DNA of 64,000 nucleotides from Pseudaeromonas paramecii (GCF_039540575.1 NZ_BAABFC010000009.1:1-64000); one strand, 5' to 3'. Positions 7,375 to 16,569 are shown, counted from the stretch's first letter. Numbers and translations: made by a program. The notes: generated from the sequence alone by a model not told the origin.

Positions 7375-8931
7375 TTAGGCGCTCAGTTGCTCAAAGTGGT
7401 ACTTGCCGGTCTTCAGGCTGCTGGGACCACGGCGTGCAAACTTGAACATCAGATACATTTCCACCACCAGCAGTACCGTATAGAAGGCACAGATACCGAT
7501 GAGTGAGAACCACAGGTCTCCGACACTCAGGGTCGAGGCAGACATGAAGGTGGGCAGCACCTCGGCAATGGTCCAAGGTTGACGACCAAATTCAGCCACC
7601 ATCCAGCCACACTCGATGGCAATCCAAGGCAGCGGTATGCCCCACAGCAGGGCCTTATGCAGCCACTTGCGCTCACCGATCCGGTGACGGGTGCTGTCAT
7701 AGAAGGCCAAACCAATCAGCAGCAGCATCAGCATGCCGGCCCCCACCATGATGCGGAAGGTCCAGAACAGCGGCGCCACCGGCGGAATGCTGTCCTTCAC
7801 CGCCTGCTGGATTTGCTCTTCGGTGGCATCCACCACATTAGGGGTGTAACGCTTGAGCAACAGACCGTAGCCCAGATCGGACTTCACCTGCTCAAACTGC
7901 GCCCGCAATTCATCAGACTTGTCACCCGCCTGCAGCTGCTGCAGCAGCGCGTAGGCCTGCATACCGGTACGGATGCGAGCCTCATGCTCCTTCATCAGAT
8001 CCTTGAGGCCGGTGACCTCTTCATCCAGGGAGCGGGTGGCAATGATCCCCATCACATAGGGGATCTCCACCGCAAACTTGGTCTCCTGAGCCTCTTGACT
8101 AGGCAGACCAAAGACGGTGAAGGGAGCCGGTGCAGGGTGGGTTTCCCACTGTGACTCAATGGCGGCCAACTTGGCCTTTTGCACATCCCCCAGCTCGTAA
8201 CCGGACTCATCCCCCAGCACGATGACGGAGAGAATGGAGGCCATGCCGAAGGCAGCGGCGATGGCAAAGGAGCGACGGGCAAAGGGCACATCCCGCTTCT
8301 TCAGCAAGTAGTAGGAGGAGATCCCCAGCACGAACATGGCGCCGCAGGTGTAACCGGCAGCGACCGTGTGCACGAACTTGACCTGTGCTATCGGGCTGAA
8401 GATCAGATCCGCGAAGCTCACCATCTCCATGCGCATGGTTTCGTAGTTGAACTCGGAGCCGGTGGGGAATTGCATCCATCCGTTGGCCACCAGTATCCAC
8501 AGGGCGGACAGGTTGGTACCAATGGCCATCAGCCAGGTGGACGCCAAATGCTGTACCTTGCTCATCCGATCCCAGCCGAAGAAGAACATGCCGACGAAGG
8601 TGGACTCAAGGAAGAAGGCCATCAGGCCCTCGATGGCCAGCGGCGCGCCGAAAATATCGCCCACATAGTGGGAATAGTAGGACCAGTTGGTACCAAACTG
8701 GAACTCCATGGTCAGCCCTGTGGTCACCCCCAGCGCGAAGTTGATGCCAAACAATTTACCCCAGAACTTGGTCATGTCCTTGTAGATGGGGTTGTTGGTC
8801 ATCACATAGACGGATTCCATGATCGCCAGGATGAAGGTCATCCCGATTGTCAATGGTACGAACAAAAAGTGATAGAGGGCTGTCGCGGCAAACTGGATCC
8901 GCGACAGATCGACCACAAGTTCATTAATCAT
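7375..8931 (-). CDS. cydA: Cytochrome bd ubiquinol oxidase subunit I (CydA)
   Basis: 518 aa. Carries haems b558, b595 and d and the quinol site. The sequence shows the haem-ligand His near residue 21 (YHFLFVPLTIGM), the conserved block LGVTTGLTMEFQFGTNWSYY, the periplasmic Q-loop (about 255-385, the long form by its length) and the GRQPWTIAEVLPT motif near 445. It is the first gene of cydABX and has a 466-nt upstream gap with candidate promoter and ArcA-like elements. Confidence 0.98.
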   Translation of the reverse strand: MINELVVDLSRIQFAATALYHFLFVPLTIGMTFILAIMESVYVMTNNPIYKDMTKFWGKLFGINFALGVTTGLTMEFQFGTNWSYYSHYVGDIFGAPLAIEGLMAFFLESTFVGMFFFGWDRMSKVQHLASTWLMAIGTNLSALWILVANGWMQFPTGSEFNYETMRMEMVSFADLIFSPIAQVKFVHTVAAGYTCGAMFVLGISSYYLLKKRDVPFARRSFAIAAAFGMASILSVIVLGDESGYELGDVQKAKLAAIESQWETHPAPAPFTVFGLPSQEAQETKFAVEIPYVMGIIATRSLDEEVTGLKDLMKEHEARIRTGMQAYALLQQLQAGDKSDELRAQFEQVKSDLGYGLLLKRYTPNVVDATEEQIQQAVKDSIPPVAPLFWTFRIMVGAGMLMLLLIGLAFYDSTRHRIGERKWLHKALLWGIPLPWIAIECGWMVAEFGRQPWTIAEVLPTFMSASTLSVGDLWFSLIGICAFYTVLLVVEMYLMFKFARRGPSSLKTGKYHFEQLSA

Positions 8932-8990
8932 GATGTTTCCTCACCGATTTCGACGATTCGGCGCCACCCAGCCGGGCCGAGCCTATCCCT

Positions 8991-9018
8991 AGCATAGGAC
9001 CATACGCTAAATGCTCAA
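8991..9018 (-). promoter_or_regulatory. Candidate promoter of cydABX
   Basis: On the minus strand a -35 TTGAGC (9013-9018) and a -10 TATGCT (8991-8996) are 16 nt apart, about 60 nt before the cydA start codon. Found by inspection. Confidence 0.45.
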
Positions 9019-9060
9019 AAGGCTGCCCATGGGCAACCTCCTAACATTGCGTGATCAAAT

Positions 9061-9077
9061 GCAACAAAATTACAACA
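9061..9077 (-). promoter_or_regulatory. Possible ArcA-type direct repeat upstream of cydA
   Basis: On the minus strand the element TGTTGTAATTTTGTTGC contains two GTTG half-sites 11 nt apart, the spacing of ArcA direct repeats, about 65 nt upstream of the candidate -10. Oxygen-limited induction by ArcA is known for cydAB in E. coli. The match to the GTTAA consensus is only partial. Confidence 0.25.
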
Positions 9078-9292
9078 GTAGAAGCAGAAACTTGTATTAA
9101 ACATGGATGTTTATACCATTTCCGACACCAAACTGGCAACAAGCCTTAACCGCAGCTAAACCATTGGTGCGCCCCTGAATTTTGCGTCCCTTCGACGCCA
9201 TATGCCAGCCGAAGGCGCCATTTTTATCCATCTTGTGTGACAGTCGGATGTTTTTCAGTCAGGACAACTGGCCGGCTGGTGGGAGGATTAGT

Positions 9293-9337
9293 ATGAAAAC
9301 AAAACAACAAGCCCTTACAGTGACTAAGCCCATCTGA
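9293..9337 (+). CDS. Possible 14-aa peptide ORF with strong ribosome site
   Basis: ATG at 9293 is preceded by GGGAGGATTAGT, an excellent ribosome binding site with 5-7 nt spacing, and the frame encodes MKTKQQALTVTKPI before a TGA. It lies divergent from cydA and convergent with ruvB. There is no hydrophobic segment and I do not recognise it. It could be a leader peptide or chance. Confidence 0.3.
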   Translation: MKTKQQALTVTKPI

Positions 9338-9397
9338 AAAAATAAAACAAAACTGGGCTGCTGTGTCTCCCTTGACTGCCGGTGTGATCAGGCGGGA

Positions 9398-10408
9398 TCA
9401 AAGCTCGCCATCGCGCTGCAGGCCAAAGTGCTGGTAGGCGCGGGCGGTGGCAATCCGGCCCCGGGGGGTGCGCTGCAAGAAGCCTTGCTGGATGAGAAAG
9501 GGCTCCAGCACATCTTCGATGGTTTCCTTCTCTTCGCCGATGGCGGCTGCCAGATTGTCCAGACCAACCGGGCCGCCCATAAACTTGTCGATAATGGCCA
9601 GCAGCAGCTTGCGATCCATGTAGTCAAAGCCTTGATGATCCACATCCAGCATGTCCAACGCCTGGGAGGCCACCAGGTCGCCGATGTGGCCATCGGCCTT
9701 GATCTCGGCAAAATCTCGCACCCGGCGCAGCAGCCGGTTGGCGATGCGCGGTGTGCCACGGGCGCGACGGGCGATCTCAAAGGCCCCCGCCTCATCCATA
9801 GACAGTCCCAGACAGCGGGCACTGCGCAGCACTATGTCAGCCAAATCCGCGACCTGATAAAACTCCAACCGCTGCACAATGCCGAACCGATCCCGCAGTG
9901 GCGAGGTCAGGGAGCCTGCGCGGGTGGTGGCACCGATCAGGGTAAAAGGTGGCAGCTCCAACTTGATGGAACGGGCAGCTGGTCCCTCGCCTATCATGAT
10001 GTCCAGCTGGTAGTCCTCCATCGCCGGATAGAGCACCTCCTCCACCACCGGGCTCAGGCGGTGGATCTCATCGATGAACAGCACATCGTTGGCTTCCAGG
10101 TTGGTGAGCATGGCGGCCAGATCCCCCGCCTTCTCCAGCACCGGGCCCGAGGTGGTCTTGATGTTGACCCCCATCTCGTTGGCCACGATGTTGGCCAGGG
10201 TCGTCTTGCCAAGGCCCGGCGGGCCGAAGATCAGCAGGTGATCCAGCGCCTCGCTGCGCCGTTTGGCGGCCGCGATGAAGAGCTCCATCTGATCGCGGAC
10301 CGGATCCTGGCCACGGTAATCGGCCAGCAACTTGGGACGGATGGCGCGATCCAGCCACTCCTCTTCCTGTTTGGCCGCCGGGGCCAGCAGACGATCGGCT
10401 TCGATCAT
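9398..10408 (-). CDS. ruvB: Holliday junction branch-migration ATPase RuvB
   Basis: 336 aa AAA+ motor that drives branch migration with RuvA. Walker A is GPPGLGKTT (about 61-69), Walker B is LFIDEIHRL (about 110-118), sensor 1 is LIGATTRAGSL and the arginine-finger region follows (PLRDRFGIVQ). A C-terminal winged-helix domain (about 260-330) ends with RTPRGRIATARAY. It starts 9 nt after ruvA. Confidence 0.98.
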   Translation of the reverse strand: MIEADRLLAPAAKQEEEWLDRAIRPKLLADYRGQDPVRDQMELFIAAAKRRSEALDHLLIFGPPGLGKTTLANIVANEMGVNIKTTSGPVLEKAGDLAAMLTNLEANDVLFIDEIHRLSPVVEEVLYPAMEDYQLDIMIGEGPAARSIKLELPPFTLIGATTRAGSLTSPLRDRFGIVQRLEFYQVADLADIVLRSARCLGLSMDEAGAFEIARRARGTPRIANRLLRRVRDFAEIKADGHIGDLVASQALDMLDVDHQGFDYMDRKLLLAIIDKFMGGPVGLDNLAAAIGEEKETIEDVLEPFLIQQGFLQRTPRGRIATARAYQHFGLQRDGEL

Positions 10409-10417
10409 GAAAACTCC

Positions 10418-11026
10418 TTAGACCAGGCTACGCAGAGCATCGCGGATGAGGCTCTCCACCGACATCTCGGGCTTGGCCACCTTGCTGACCACCTGAGACG
10501 CCTGGGCAGGTTTGTAGCCCAGGGCAATGAGGGCGGCCACCGCCTCATCCTCGCTGTTGCTCATGGCCGGCGTGTCCAGCGGTGCCGCATCGGTGTAAGG
10601 GGTGAACAGGGCGCCCTCCCCCCAGCCCTTCAAGCGATCTCGCATCTCGATCACCAGGCGCTCGGCGGTCTTCTTGCCCACGCCGGGCAGCTTGATGAGG
10701 CTGCCGATCTCCTCGCGCTCCACTGCCTGGACAAACTGTTTGGCCGACATGCCGGAGAGAATGGCCAACGCCAGCTTAGGGCCGACACCGTTGGCCTTGA
10801 GCAGCTCGCGGAACAGGCTGCGCTCCTGCTTGTGGTTGAAGCCATACAGCAGTTGCGCATCCTCACGCACCACAAAATGGGTGAACAGGGTGACCGGTTG
10901 GCCCACCGCCGGCAGTTCATAGAAGCAGGTCATGGGAAGTTGTAGCTCATAGCCCACGCCCCCCACCTCCAGCAGTATCTCCGGTGGTTGCTTCTCTACT
11001 ATGATGCCGCTCAGACGCCCTATCAT
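10418..11026 (-). CDS. ruvA: Holliday junction DNA-binding protein RuvA
   Basis: 202 aa. Domain I is an OB fold (MIGRLSGIIVEKQPP...), domain II has two helix-hairpin-helix motifs (NGVGPKLALAILSG and LPGVGKKTAERLVIEM) and domain III (about 155-202) is the RuvB-binding bundle joined by a flexible linker. Tetramers clamp the four-way junction for RuvB and RuvC. It lies 66 nt after ruvC on the same strand. Confidence 0.98.
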   Translation of the reverse strand: MIGRLSGIIVEKQPPEILLEVGGVGYELQLPMTCFYELPAVGQPVTLFTHFVVREDAQLLYGFNHKQERSLFRELLKANGVGPKLALAILSGMSAKQFVQAVEREEIGSLIKLPGVGKKTAERLVIEMRDRLKGWGEGALFTPYTDAAPLDTPAMSNSEDEAVAALIALGYKPAQASQVVSKVAKPEMSVESLIRDALRSLV

Positions 11027-11092
11027 GCGTTGTCTCTCCCCGCTACTTGATGCCGGCTAGCATAATGAATAACTGTATTTATATCCAGACCT

Positions 11093-11623
11093 TCAACGCC
11101 AGCGCCCGCCGCGGCTGCCGGTGACGGCAGTGCCCCGACCCGCGGCGCTGATCAGGCTCTGCAATGTATGGGCATGGCACAGGGCCACCGCCAGGGCATC
11201 CGCCGCATCTGCCTGCGGCGTACCGGGCAATTTAAGCAGCTGGGTCACCATGTGCTGCACCTGGGCCTTCTCGGCGCCGCCACCGCCCACCACCGCCAGC
11301 TTCACCTGGCGGGCGCTGTATTCGGCCACCTCCAGCCCCTGATTGGCCGCCGCAACGATGGCACTGCCGCGGGCCTGACCCAGCTTGAGGGCCGAGTCTG
11401 GATTCCGTGCCAAGAAGACCTGCTCAATGGCAAACAGATCCGGCCGAAACTGGGTGATGATCTCGGTCACCCCATCGTAGATCTGCTTGAGCCGTGGCGG
11501 CAGACTCTCACCGCTGGTGCGGATACAGCCCGAGCCCAGATACTCTACCCGGCTTCCCTGGCTGCGTATCACCCCGTAACCCGTGATCCGCGAGCCCGGA
11601 TCTATGCCCAAAATAATGCTCAT
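11093..11623 (-). CDS. ruvC: Crossover junction endodeoxyribonuclease RuvC
   Basis: 176 aa RNase-H-like resolvase. Catalytic acidic residues are visible in GIDPGSRITGYG (Asp7), AIEQVFLARNPDSA (Glu) and the C-terminal DAADALAVALCHAH (two Asp). The open frame reaches upstream to 11869, but MSIILGIDPG is the family N-terminus, so I start at 11623. The region before it contains the yebC terminator, so ruvCAB probably has its own promoter. Confidence 0.97.
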   Translation of the reverse strand: MSIILGIDPGSRITGYGVIRSQGSRVEYLGSGCIRTSGESLPPRLKQIYDGVTEIITQFRPDLFAIEQVFLARNPDSALKLGQARGSAIVAAANQGLEVAEYSARQVKLAVVGGGGAEKAQVQHMVTQLLKLPGTPQADAADALAVALCHAHTLQSLISAAGRGTAVTGSRGGRWR

Positions 11624-11673
11624 CTTGTTACCTTGATTAGCATCCTGTGACCAGCAAGACACTGGTTGTGACG

Positions 11674-11694
11674 AAAAAGGGAGCCGCAGCTCCC
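11674..11694 (-). terminator. Rho-independent terminator after yebC
   Basis: On the minus strand a GGGAGC/GCTCCC stem with a TGCG loop (11679-11694) is followed by five T residues (11678-11674). It would end the fmdB-like-aspS-yebC transcript before ruvC. Confidence 0.7.
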
Positions 11695-11753
11695 TCTTCA
11701 TTACCTGGTGCGTATCGCCCAGCGCCAGCTCAGTGACTGACCACAGGCCTGGC

Positions 11754-12494
11754 TTACAGCGCGGCAGCCACTTCGTCAGAGATGGCACCGTTGTGGTACA
11801 CCTCCTGCACGTCATCCAGATCTTCGAGCATGTCGATGAGGCGCAGCAGCTTGGGTGCCGTCTCCGCATCCAGGTCGGCCTCGGTGGAGGCGATCATGGT
11901 GACAGAGGCACTCTCGGGCTTGAGACCGGCACCTTCCAGGGCATCCAGCACGGCACCGAACTCGTTGGGGGTGGTGTACACCTCGATGGAGCCATCGACA
12001 TCGGCCACCACGTCATCGGCGCCGGCTTCGATGGCCAGCTCCATGATCTGATCCTCATTCCCGTTGGCGAAGGCGATCAGCCCCTTCTTGGTGAACAGGT
12101 AGGAGACGGATCCGTCGGTGCCCAAGTTGCCACCGCACTTGCTGAAGGCGTGGCGAACCTCGGACACGGTGCGGTTACGGTTGTCGGTCATGCACTCCAC
12201 CATGACGGCGGTACCGGCCGGCCCGTAGCCTTCGTAGATGATGGTTTCGAGCTCGGCCCCTTCACCACCACCGGCACCACGCTGGATGGCACGGTTGATG
12301 GTATCGCGGGTCATGTTGTTGGACAGAGCCTCGGCCACGGCCGCACGCAGGCGGGGGTTGGCGGAGGGATCCGGATCGCCGATACGGGCCGCCGTGGTGA
12401 TTTCACGGATCAGCTTGGTGAAGATCTTGCCCCGCTTGGCATCCTGTGCCGCCTTGCGGTGTTTGATGTTGGCCCACTTACTATGACCTGCCAT
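11754..12494 (-). CDS. yebC: YebC/TACO1 family protein
   Basis: 246 aa, usual length. The N-terminus MAGHSKWANIKHRKAAQDAKRG is the family signature, followed by DPSANPRLRAAVAEAL and GAGGGEGAELETIIYEGYGP. Family members are described as transcriptional regulators and, more recently, as translation factors that help ribosomes through difficult peptide sequences. It is encoded between aspS and ruvC, as in many gammaproteobacteria. Confidence 0.96.
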   Translation of the reverse strand: MAGHSKWANIKHRKAAQDAKRGKIFTKLIREITTAARIGDPDPSANPRLRAAVAEALSNNMTRDTINRAIQRGAGGGEGAELETIIYEGYGPAGTAVMVECMTDNRNRTVSEVRHAFSKCGGNLGTDGSVSYLFTKKGLIAFANGNEDQIMELAIEAGADDVVADVDGSIEVYTTPNEFGAVLDALEGAGLKPESASVTMIASTEADLDAETAPKLLRLIDMLEDLDDVQEVYHNGAISDEVAAAL

Positions 12495-12566
12495 GACTCG
12501 TTTCTCCGTAGTTTTGTCTCAGGCGCCAACGCGCGCCGTAAAATTGGTCTGCCCTTGTCGGGCTGC

Positions 12567-14348
12567 TTATGCCTTTTCTACCGGGGCTTTTTCCACCGGC
12601 ACTGTGCGGATCGCCAGCTCTTGCAGCGCCGCCTCGTTGGCCAGGCTGGGAGCATCCGTCATCAGACAGGCCGCCGCCGTGGTCTTGGGGAAGGCGATGA
12701 CATCGCGAATGTTGTCGGTACCGGTCAACAGCATGGTCAGACGATCCAGGCCGAAGGCCAGGCCGGCGTGGGGCGGCGTACCGAACTTGAGAGCATCCAG
12801 CAAGAAGCCGAACTTCTCCTGCTGCTGCGCTTCATCAATCCCCAGAATGGTGAAGACCGCCTGCTGCATGGGGCCCTGGTGGATACGCACAGAACCGCCA
12901 CCCACTTCGTAGCCATTGATCACCATGTCGTAGGCGTTAGCGTAGGCCGCCAGTGGATCGGCCTTGAGCTGCTCGGCACTCAGGTTGCTGGGGGCGGTGA
13001 AGGGGTGGTGCATGGCCGCCAGGCCGCCCTCGCTGTCCTCTTCGAACATGGGGAAATCGATGACCCACAGGGGCTTCCAGCACTGCTCTACCAGCTCGAG
13101 ATCCCGGGCCACCTTCAGGCGCAGGGCGCCCATGGCATCGGCCACCACCTTGGCCTTATCGGCACCGAAGAACAGGATGTCGCCATCGGCGGCACCGGTG
13201 CGGCTCAGGATTTCGGTGATGATCTCCTCACTCAAGAACTTGGCCACCGGGGATTGCACCCCCTCGGCACCCTTGGCCACCTCGTTGACCTTCATCCAGG
13301 CCAGCCCCTTGGCGCCATAGATGCCGACAAACTTGGTGTATTCGTCGATCTGCTTGCGAGAGAGCTGGGCACCACCGGGCACCTTGAGGGCCGCCACCCG
13401 GCCCTTGGCATCGTTGGCCGGGCCGGCGAACACGGCAAACTCCACCTGCTGGAGCAGATCCGCCACGTCGACCAGCTCCATGGGCACCCGCAGGTCCGGT
13501 TTGTCGGAGCCATAGCGGCGCATGGCCTCGTCGAAAGTCATCACCGGGAAGTCGCCCAGATCCACGCCGGCCACCTCCAGCCACAGACCACGGATCAGGG
13601 TCTCCATCTTCTCCCGCACCTGCTCGGCGCTCATGAAGGAGGTTTCCACGTCGATCTGGGTGAATTCCGGCTGACGGTCGGCCCGCAGGTCTTCGTCACG
13701 GAAGCACTTGACGATCTGGTAGTAACGATCGAAGCCGGACATCATCAGCAGCTGCTTGAACAGCTGGGGCGATTGCGGCAGGGCGTAGAACTTGCCCTTG
13801 TGCACCCGGCTGGGCACCAGGTAATCCCGCGCCCCTTCCGGCGTGGCCTTGGTGAGCATGGGGGTTTCGATGTCCAGGAAGCCTTCGCCATCCATGAAAC
13901 GGCGCACGAAGCTGGTGATGCGGGCACGGGTCTTGAGCACCTGGGCCATCTCGGGGCGGCGCAAGTCCAGGTAACGGTACTTCAAACGCTGCTCTTCGCT
14001 GTTGTTCTGGTTGAAGTCCAGCGGCAACGGCTCGGCACGGTTGATGATGGTCAGCTCGTGGCCGAACACTTCCACCTCGCCGGTGGCCATATCGGCATTG
14101 ACCTGGGAGGCGGGACGGGCCCGCACCACACCGGTCACCTGAATGCAGAACTCGTTGCGCAGCTCGTAGGCCAGATCGAAGGCGGCCTTCTTGTCCGGAT
14201 CGAAGAATACCTGGACGATACCCTCGCGATCACGCATGTCGATGAAGATCAGCCCCCCCAGGTCCCGGCGGCGATGAACCCAGCCGCACAGGGTGACGGT
14301 TTGCTCGACGTGACTGGCATTGACCTGCCCGCAATAGATGGTGCGCAT
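12567..14348 (-). CDS. aspS: Aspartyl-tRNA synthetase
   Basis: 593 aa class IIb synthetase of the bacterial type. An N-terminal OB-fold anticodon-binding domain (about 1-105, with GWVHRRRDLGGLIFIDMRDR) precedes the catalytic core with motif 1 (about 130-160), motif 2 (FRDEDLRADRQPEFTQID) and motif 3 (GLAFGLDRLTMLL). The GAD insertion domain (about 290-420) is present. The C-terminus carries a short repeated PVEKA tail. It is preceded by the FmdB-like gene with a 24-nt gap. Confidence 0.98.
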   Translation of the reverse strand: MRTIYCGQVNASHVEQTVTLCGWVHRRRDLGGLIFIDMRDREGIVQVFFDPDKKAAFDLAYELRNEFCIQVTGVVRARPASQVNADMATGEVEVFGHELTIINRAEPLPLDFNQNNSEEQRLKYRYLDLRRPEMAQVLKTRARITSFVRRFMDGEGFLDIETPMLTKATPEGARDYLVPSRVHKGKFYALPQSPQLFKQLLMMSGFDRYYQIVKCFRDEDLRADRQPEFTQIDVETSFMSAEQVREKMETLIRGLWLEVAGVDLGDFPVMTFDEAMRRYGSDKPDLRVPMELVDVADLLQQVEFAVFAGPANDAKGRVAALKVPGGAQLSRKQIDEYTKFVGIYGAKGLAWMKVNEVAKGAEGVQSPVAKFLSEEIITEILSRTGAADGDILFFGADKAKVVADAMGALRLKVARDLELVEQCWKPLWVIDFPMFEEDSEGGLAAMHHPFTAPSNLSAEQLKADPLAAYANAYDMVINGYEVGGGSVRIHQGPMQQAVFTILGIDEAQQQEKFGFLLDALKFGTPPHAGLAFGLDRLTMLLTGTDNIRDVIAFPKTTAAACLMTDAPSLANEAALQELAIRTVPVEKAPVEKA

Positions 14349-14372
14349 GGTGTATTCCTTAAAATGCTTCGA

Positions 14373-14627
14373 TTAGTCGCCGACCGGACAGCCAGCGCAT
14401 CCCCCCTGACCACCGCATTCGGGGGCAGCCAGGTTTTTCTTGGGGCCAGATTTAAAATCGGTCTCGTACCAGCCACCGCCCTTGAGACGAAAGCCTGGCA
14501 CTGAGATCAGCTTGTTCAACGCCTCGGCGGCACAGGACGGACAGGTGCGCAACGGGGCATCGGAAAGTTTTTGCAACTTGGCGACCCGCTGGCCGCACTG
14601 CTGACATTGATATTCGAAGATCGGCAT
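14373..14627 (-). CDS. FmdB-type zinc-ribbon protein
   Basis: 84 aa. Begins MPIFEYQCQQCG and has CxxC pairs (CQQCG and CPSCA) typical of the FmdB/CxxC_CXXC regulatory zinc ribbon, followed by an LKGGGWYETDF motif and a Cys-rich C-terminus (CGGQGGCAGCPVGD). The molecular role is not established. It is frequently the gene just upstream of aspS, and the candidate promoter at 14679-14707 would drive both. Confidence 0.9.
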   Translation of the reverse strand: MPIFEYQCQQCGQRVAKLQKLSDAPLRTCPSCAAEALNKLISVPGFRLKGGGWYETDFKSGPKKNLAAPECGGQGGCAGCPVGD

Positions 14628-14678
14628 GGTGACGAAATGAATAGTCCGGAAAACAAGTTGAACGTCAAAAAGGCCCGC

Positions 14679-14707
14679 ATTATAGGCTAAAAGCGGGGCT
14701 TTGATAA
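14679..14707 (-). promoter_or_regulatory. Candidate sigma-70 promoter of fmdB-like-aspS-yebC
   Basis: On the minus strand a perfect -10 TATAAT (14679-14684) is 17 nt from a -35 TTATCA (14702-14707), about 50 nt before the zinc-ribbon start codon. Confidence 0.6.
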
Positions 14708-14843
14708 CACCTGCCCCATCGGGCTTGACAAGGCACAGTGGCCATCACATTTTTCGCCCACCGGCGGGCAATTCTGCTACCATGCCGCCAGTTTTTGACG
14801 GGGTATTTCCTCCGTCTGGTTCCAGCTTCGAGTTTTCTCCAGC

Positions 14844-15587
14844 ATGCAGCACAAAGACCAGCTTTTTGCCGCCCCCTTGGCACAACTGGGCGACTTCTGT
14901 TTTGACGATCGGGTGGCCGCCGTGTTCCCCGACATGATCCAGCGCTCCGTGCCGGGCTACAGCAACATCCTCTCTGCCATCGGCATGATGACGGAACGCT
15001 TCGCCCAGCCCAACAGCCGGCTCTATGATCTCGGCTGCTCCCTGGGGGCCGCCACCTTGATGATGCGCCGTCACCTGACGGCACCGGGTTGCCGGATCAT
15101 CGGTGTCGATAACTCGGCTGCCATGGTGAGCCGCTGCCGGGATCAGCTGGCAGCCTTCCGCTCCGAAGTGCCGGTGGAGATCCTCGAGGCCGACATCTGC
15201 AATGTGGCCATCGAAGACGCCTCCGTGGTGGTGCTCAACTTCACCCTGCAGTTCGTCGACCCCGAGGCGCGGCTGGCGCTGCTGACCCGCATTCATGCCG
15301 GCATGCGCCCCGGTGGCATGCTGATCCTGAGCGAAAAATTCCGCTTCGATGACGCGCCGGTCAACGAGCTTCTCATCGACCTGCATCTGGACTTCAAGCG
15401 CGCCAATGGCTACAGCGAGCTGGAGATCAGCCAGAAACGCACCCTGCTGGAGAACGTGCTGCGCGCCGACAGCGTGGCCCAGCACAAGGCCCGCTTGGCC
15501 CAGGCCGGCTTCGCCCACAGCGAGCTGTGGTTCCAGTGCTTCAACTTTGGCTCCCTGGTGGCCATCAAGGGGACAGCCCATGATTGA
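14844..15587 (+). CDS. cmoA: Carboxy-S-adenosyl-L-methionine synthase CmoA
   Basis: 247 aa. Converts SAM and prephenate to carboxy-SAM, the donor used by CmoB. The Rossmann SAM motif is LYDLGCSLGAATLMM (about 55-70) and the family segment RSVPGYSNILSAIGMM precedes it; NFTLQFVDPE and LILSEKFRF follow. The gene overlaps cmoB by 8 nt, so the two are probably translationally coupled. Confidence 0.97.
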   Translation: MQHKDQLFAAPLAQLGDFCFDDRVAAVFPDMIQRSVPGYSNILSAIGMMTERFAQPNSRLYDLGCSLGAATLMMRRHLTAPGCRIIGVDNSAAMVSRCRDQLAAFRSEVPVEILEADICNVAIEDASVVVLNFTLQFVDPEARLALLTRIHAGMRPGGMLILSEKFRFDDAPVNELLIDLHLDFKRANGYSELEISQKRTLLENVLRADSVAQHKARLAQAGFAHSELWFQCFNFGSLVAIKGTAHD

Positions 15588-16569
15588 TTTCGGTGACTTT
15601 TACCAAAGAATCGCCAAGGGCCCCTTGAGCCACTGGCTCAATACCCTCCCCGCTCAGTTACACGCCTGGCAACATGAGCAAGCCCACGGCGACCTGCCCC
15701 GCTGGCAACGGGTGCTGGCCAAGCTGGAGGGCTACCAGGCGAAGCACATCAACCTTGGCGATCGGGTCGAGCTGGGCCTGGCGGAGGAGCTGAGCGCCGG
15801 CGAACGGGCCAAGCTCGAGAACCTGCTGCAGCATTTTCATCCCTGGCGCAAGGGTCCCTATCACCTGTTCGGCATCCATGTGGACACCGAGTGGCGCTCC
15901 GACTGGAAGTGGGAACGGGTCAAGCCCCATCTCTCCCCCCTGGCCGGTCGCCGCATCCTGGATGTGGGCTGTGGCAACGGCTACCACCTGTGGCGCATGC
16001 TGGGCGAAGGGGCCGAGCTGGCGGTAGGCATAGATCCGGCGGCCCTGTTCTTGTGCCAGTTTGCGGCCATCAAGCAGCTGGCCGGCCAGGATCCCCGCAT
16101 CCATCTCTTGCCGCTGGGGATAGAAGCCCTGCCGGCACTTGAGGCCTTCGATACCGTCTTCTCCATGGGCGTGCTCTACCACAGACGTTCCCCCATCGAC
16201 CATCTGCTGCAGTTAAGAGATCAGTTGCGCGATGGCGGCGAGCTGGTGCTGGAAACCCTGGTGGTGGACGGCGGCCCCAACGAGGTACTGGTCCCCGCGG
16301 ATCGCTACGCCCAGATGCGCAATGTCTGGTTCATTCCCAGCAGCGCCGCCTTGTGCCTCTGGCTGGAGAAGTGTGGATTCGAAGAGGTCCGTGTGGTGGA
16401 TGAATGTGTCACCACTTTGGAGGAACAGCGCAGTACCCCCTGGATGCGCAACGACTCCCTCGTGGATTTCCTTGACCCCAATAATCGAAGCCTTACACTT
16501 GAGGGGTATTCGGCCCCTAAACGGGCCGTCATCTTGGCGACCAAGCGAACGGACTCCCAAGGCCTTTAG
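15580..16569 (+). CDS. cmoB: tRNA U34 carboxymethyltransferase CmoB
   Basis: 329 aa. Transfers the carboxymethyl group of carboxy-SAM to 5-hydroxyuridine at position 34, forming cmo5U in tRNAs that read family boxes (including the Val(TAC) type found at 60-135). The sequence shows RKGPYHLFGIHVDTEWRSDW, the SAM-binding ILDVGCGNGYHLWRM and SMGVLYHRRSP, all typical. The ATG at 15580 overlaps cmoA; the longer open frame from 15349 is antiparallel in reading phase to cmoA and is not real coding. Confidence 0.97.
   Translation: MIDFGDFYQRIAKGPLSHWLNTLPAQLHAWQHEQAHGDLPRWQRVLAKLEGYQAKHINLGDRVELGLAEELSAGERAKLENLLQHFHPWRKGPYHLFGIHVDTEWRSDWKWERVKPHLSPLAGRRILDVGCGNGYHLWRMLGEGAELAVGIDPAALFLCQFAAIKQLAGQDPRIHLLPLGIEALPALEAFDTVFSMGVLYHRRSPIDHLLQLRDQLRDGGELVLETLVVDGGPNEVLVPADRYAQMRNVWFIPSSAALCLWLEKCGFEEVRVVDECVTTLEEQRSTPWMRNDSLVDFLDPNNRSLTLEGYSAPKRAVILATKRTDSQGL

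Larger units (their letters stand above)
9019..9397. other. Long intergenic region between ruvB and cydA
   Basis: The full gap between the ruvB stop and the cydA start is 466 nt, and this is its ruvB-proximal part. It is A+T-richer than its flanks near 9060-9120. It holds the ArcA-like element, a half-site TTGAT on the minus strand at 9054-9058 that is too incomplete to call an FNR site, and a short plus-strand ORF with a strong ribosome site (9293-9337). I found no RNA family and no convincing terminator for ruvB. Confidence 0.6.

Noticed and set aside
9045..9058. FNR site upstream of cydA
   Set aside because: Only one TTGAT half-site is present; the second half does not match ATCAA.
11733..14504. 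923-codon plus-strand open frame opposite yebC and aspS
   Set aside because: Both minus-strand genes are full length with all family motifs. The antisense frame is His/Gly/Leu-rich with no recognisable domain, a known by-product of GC-rich third positions.
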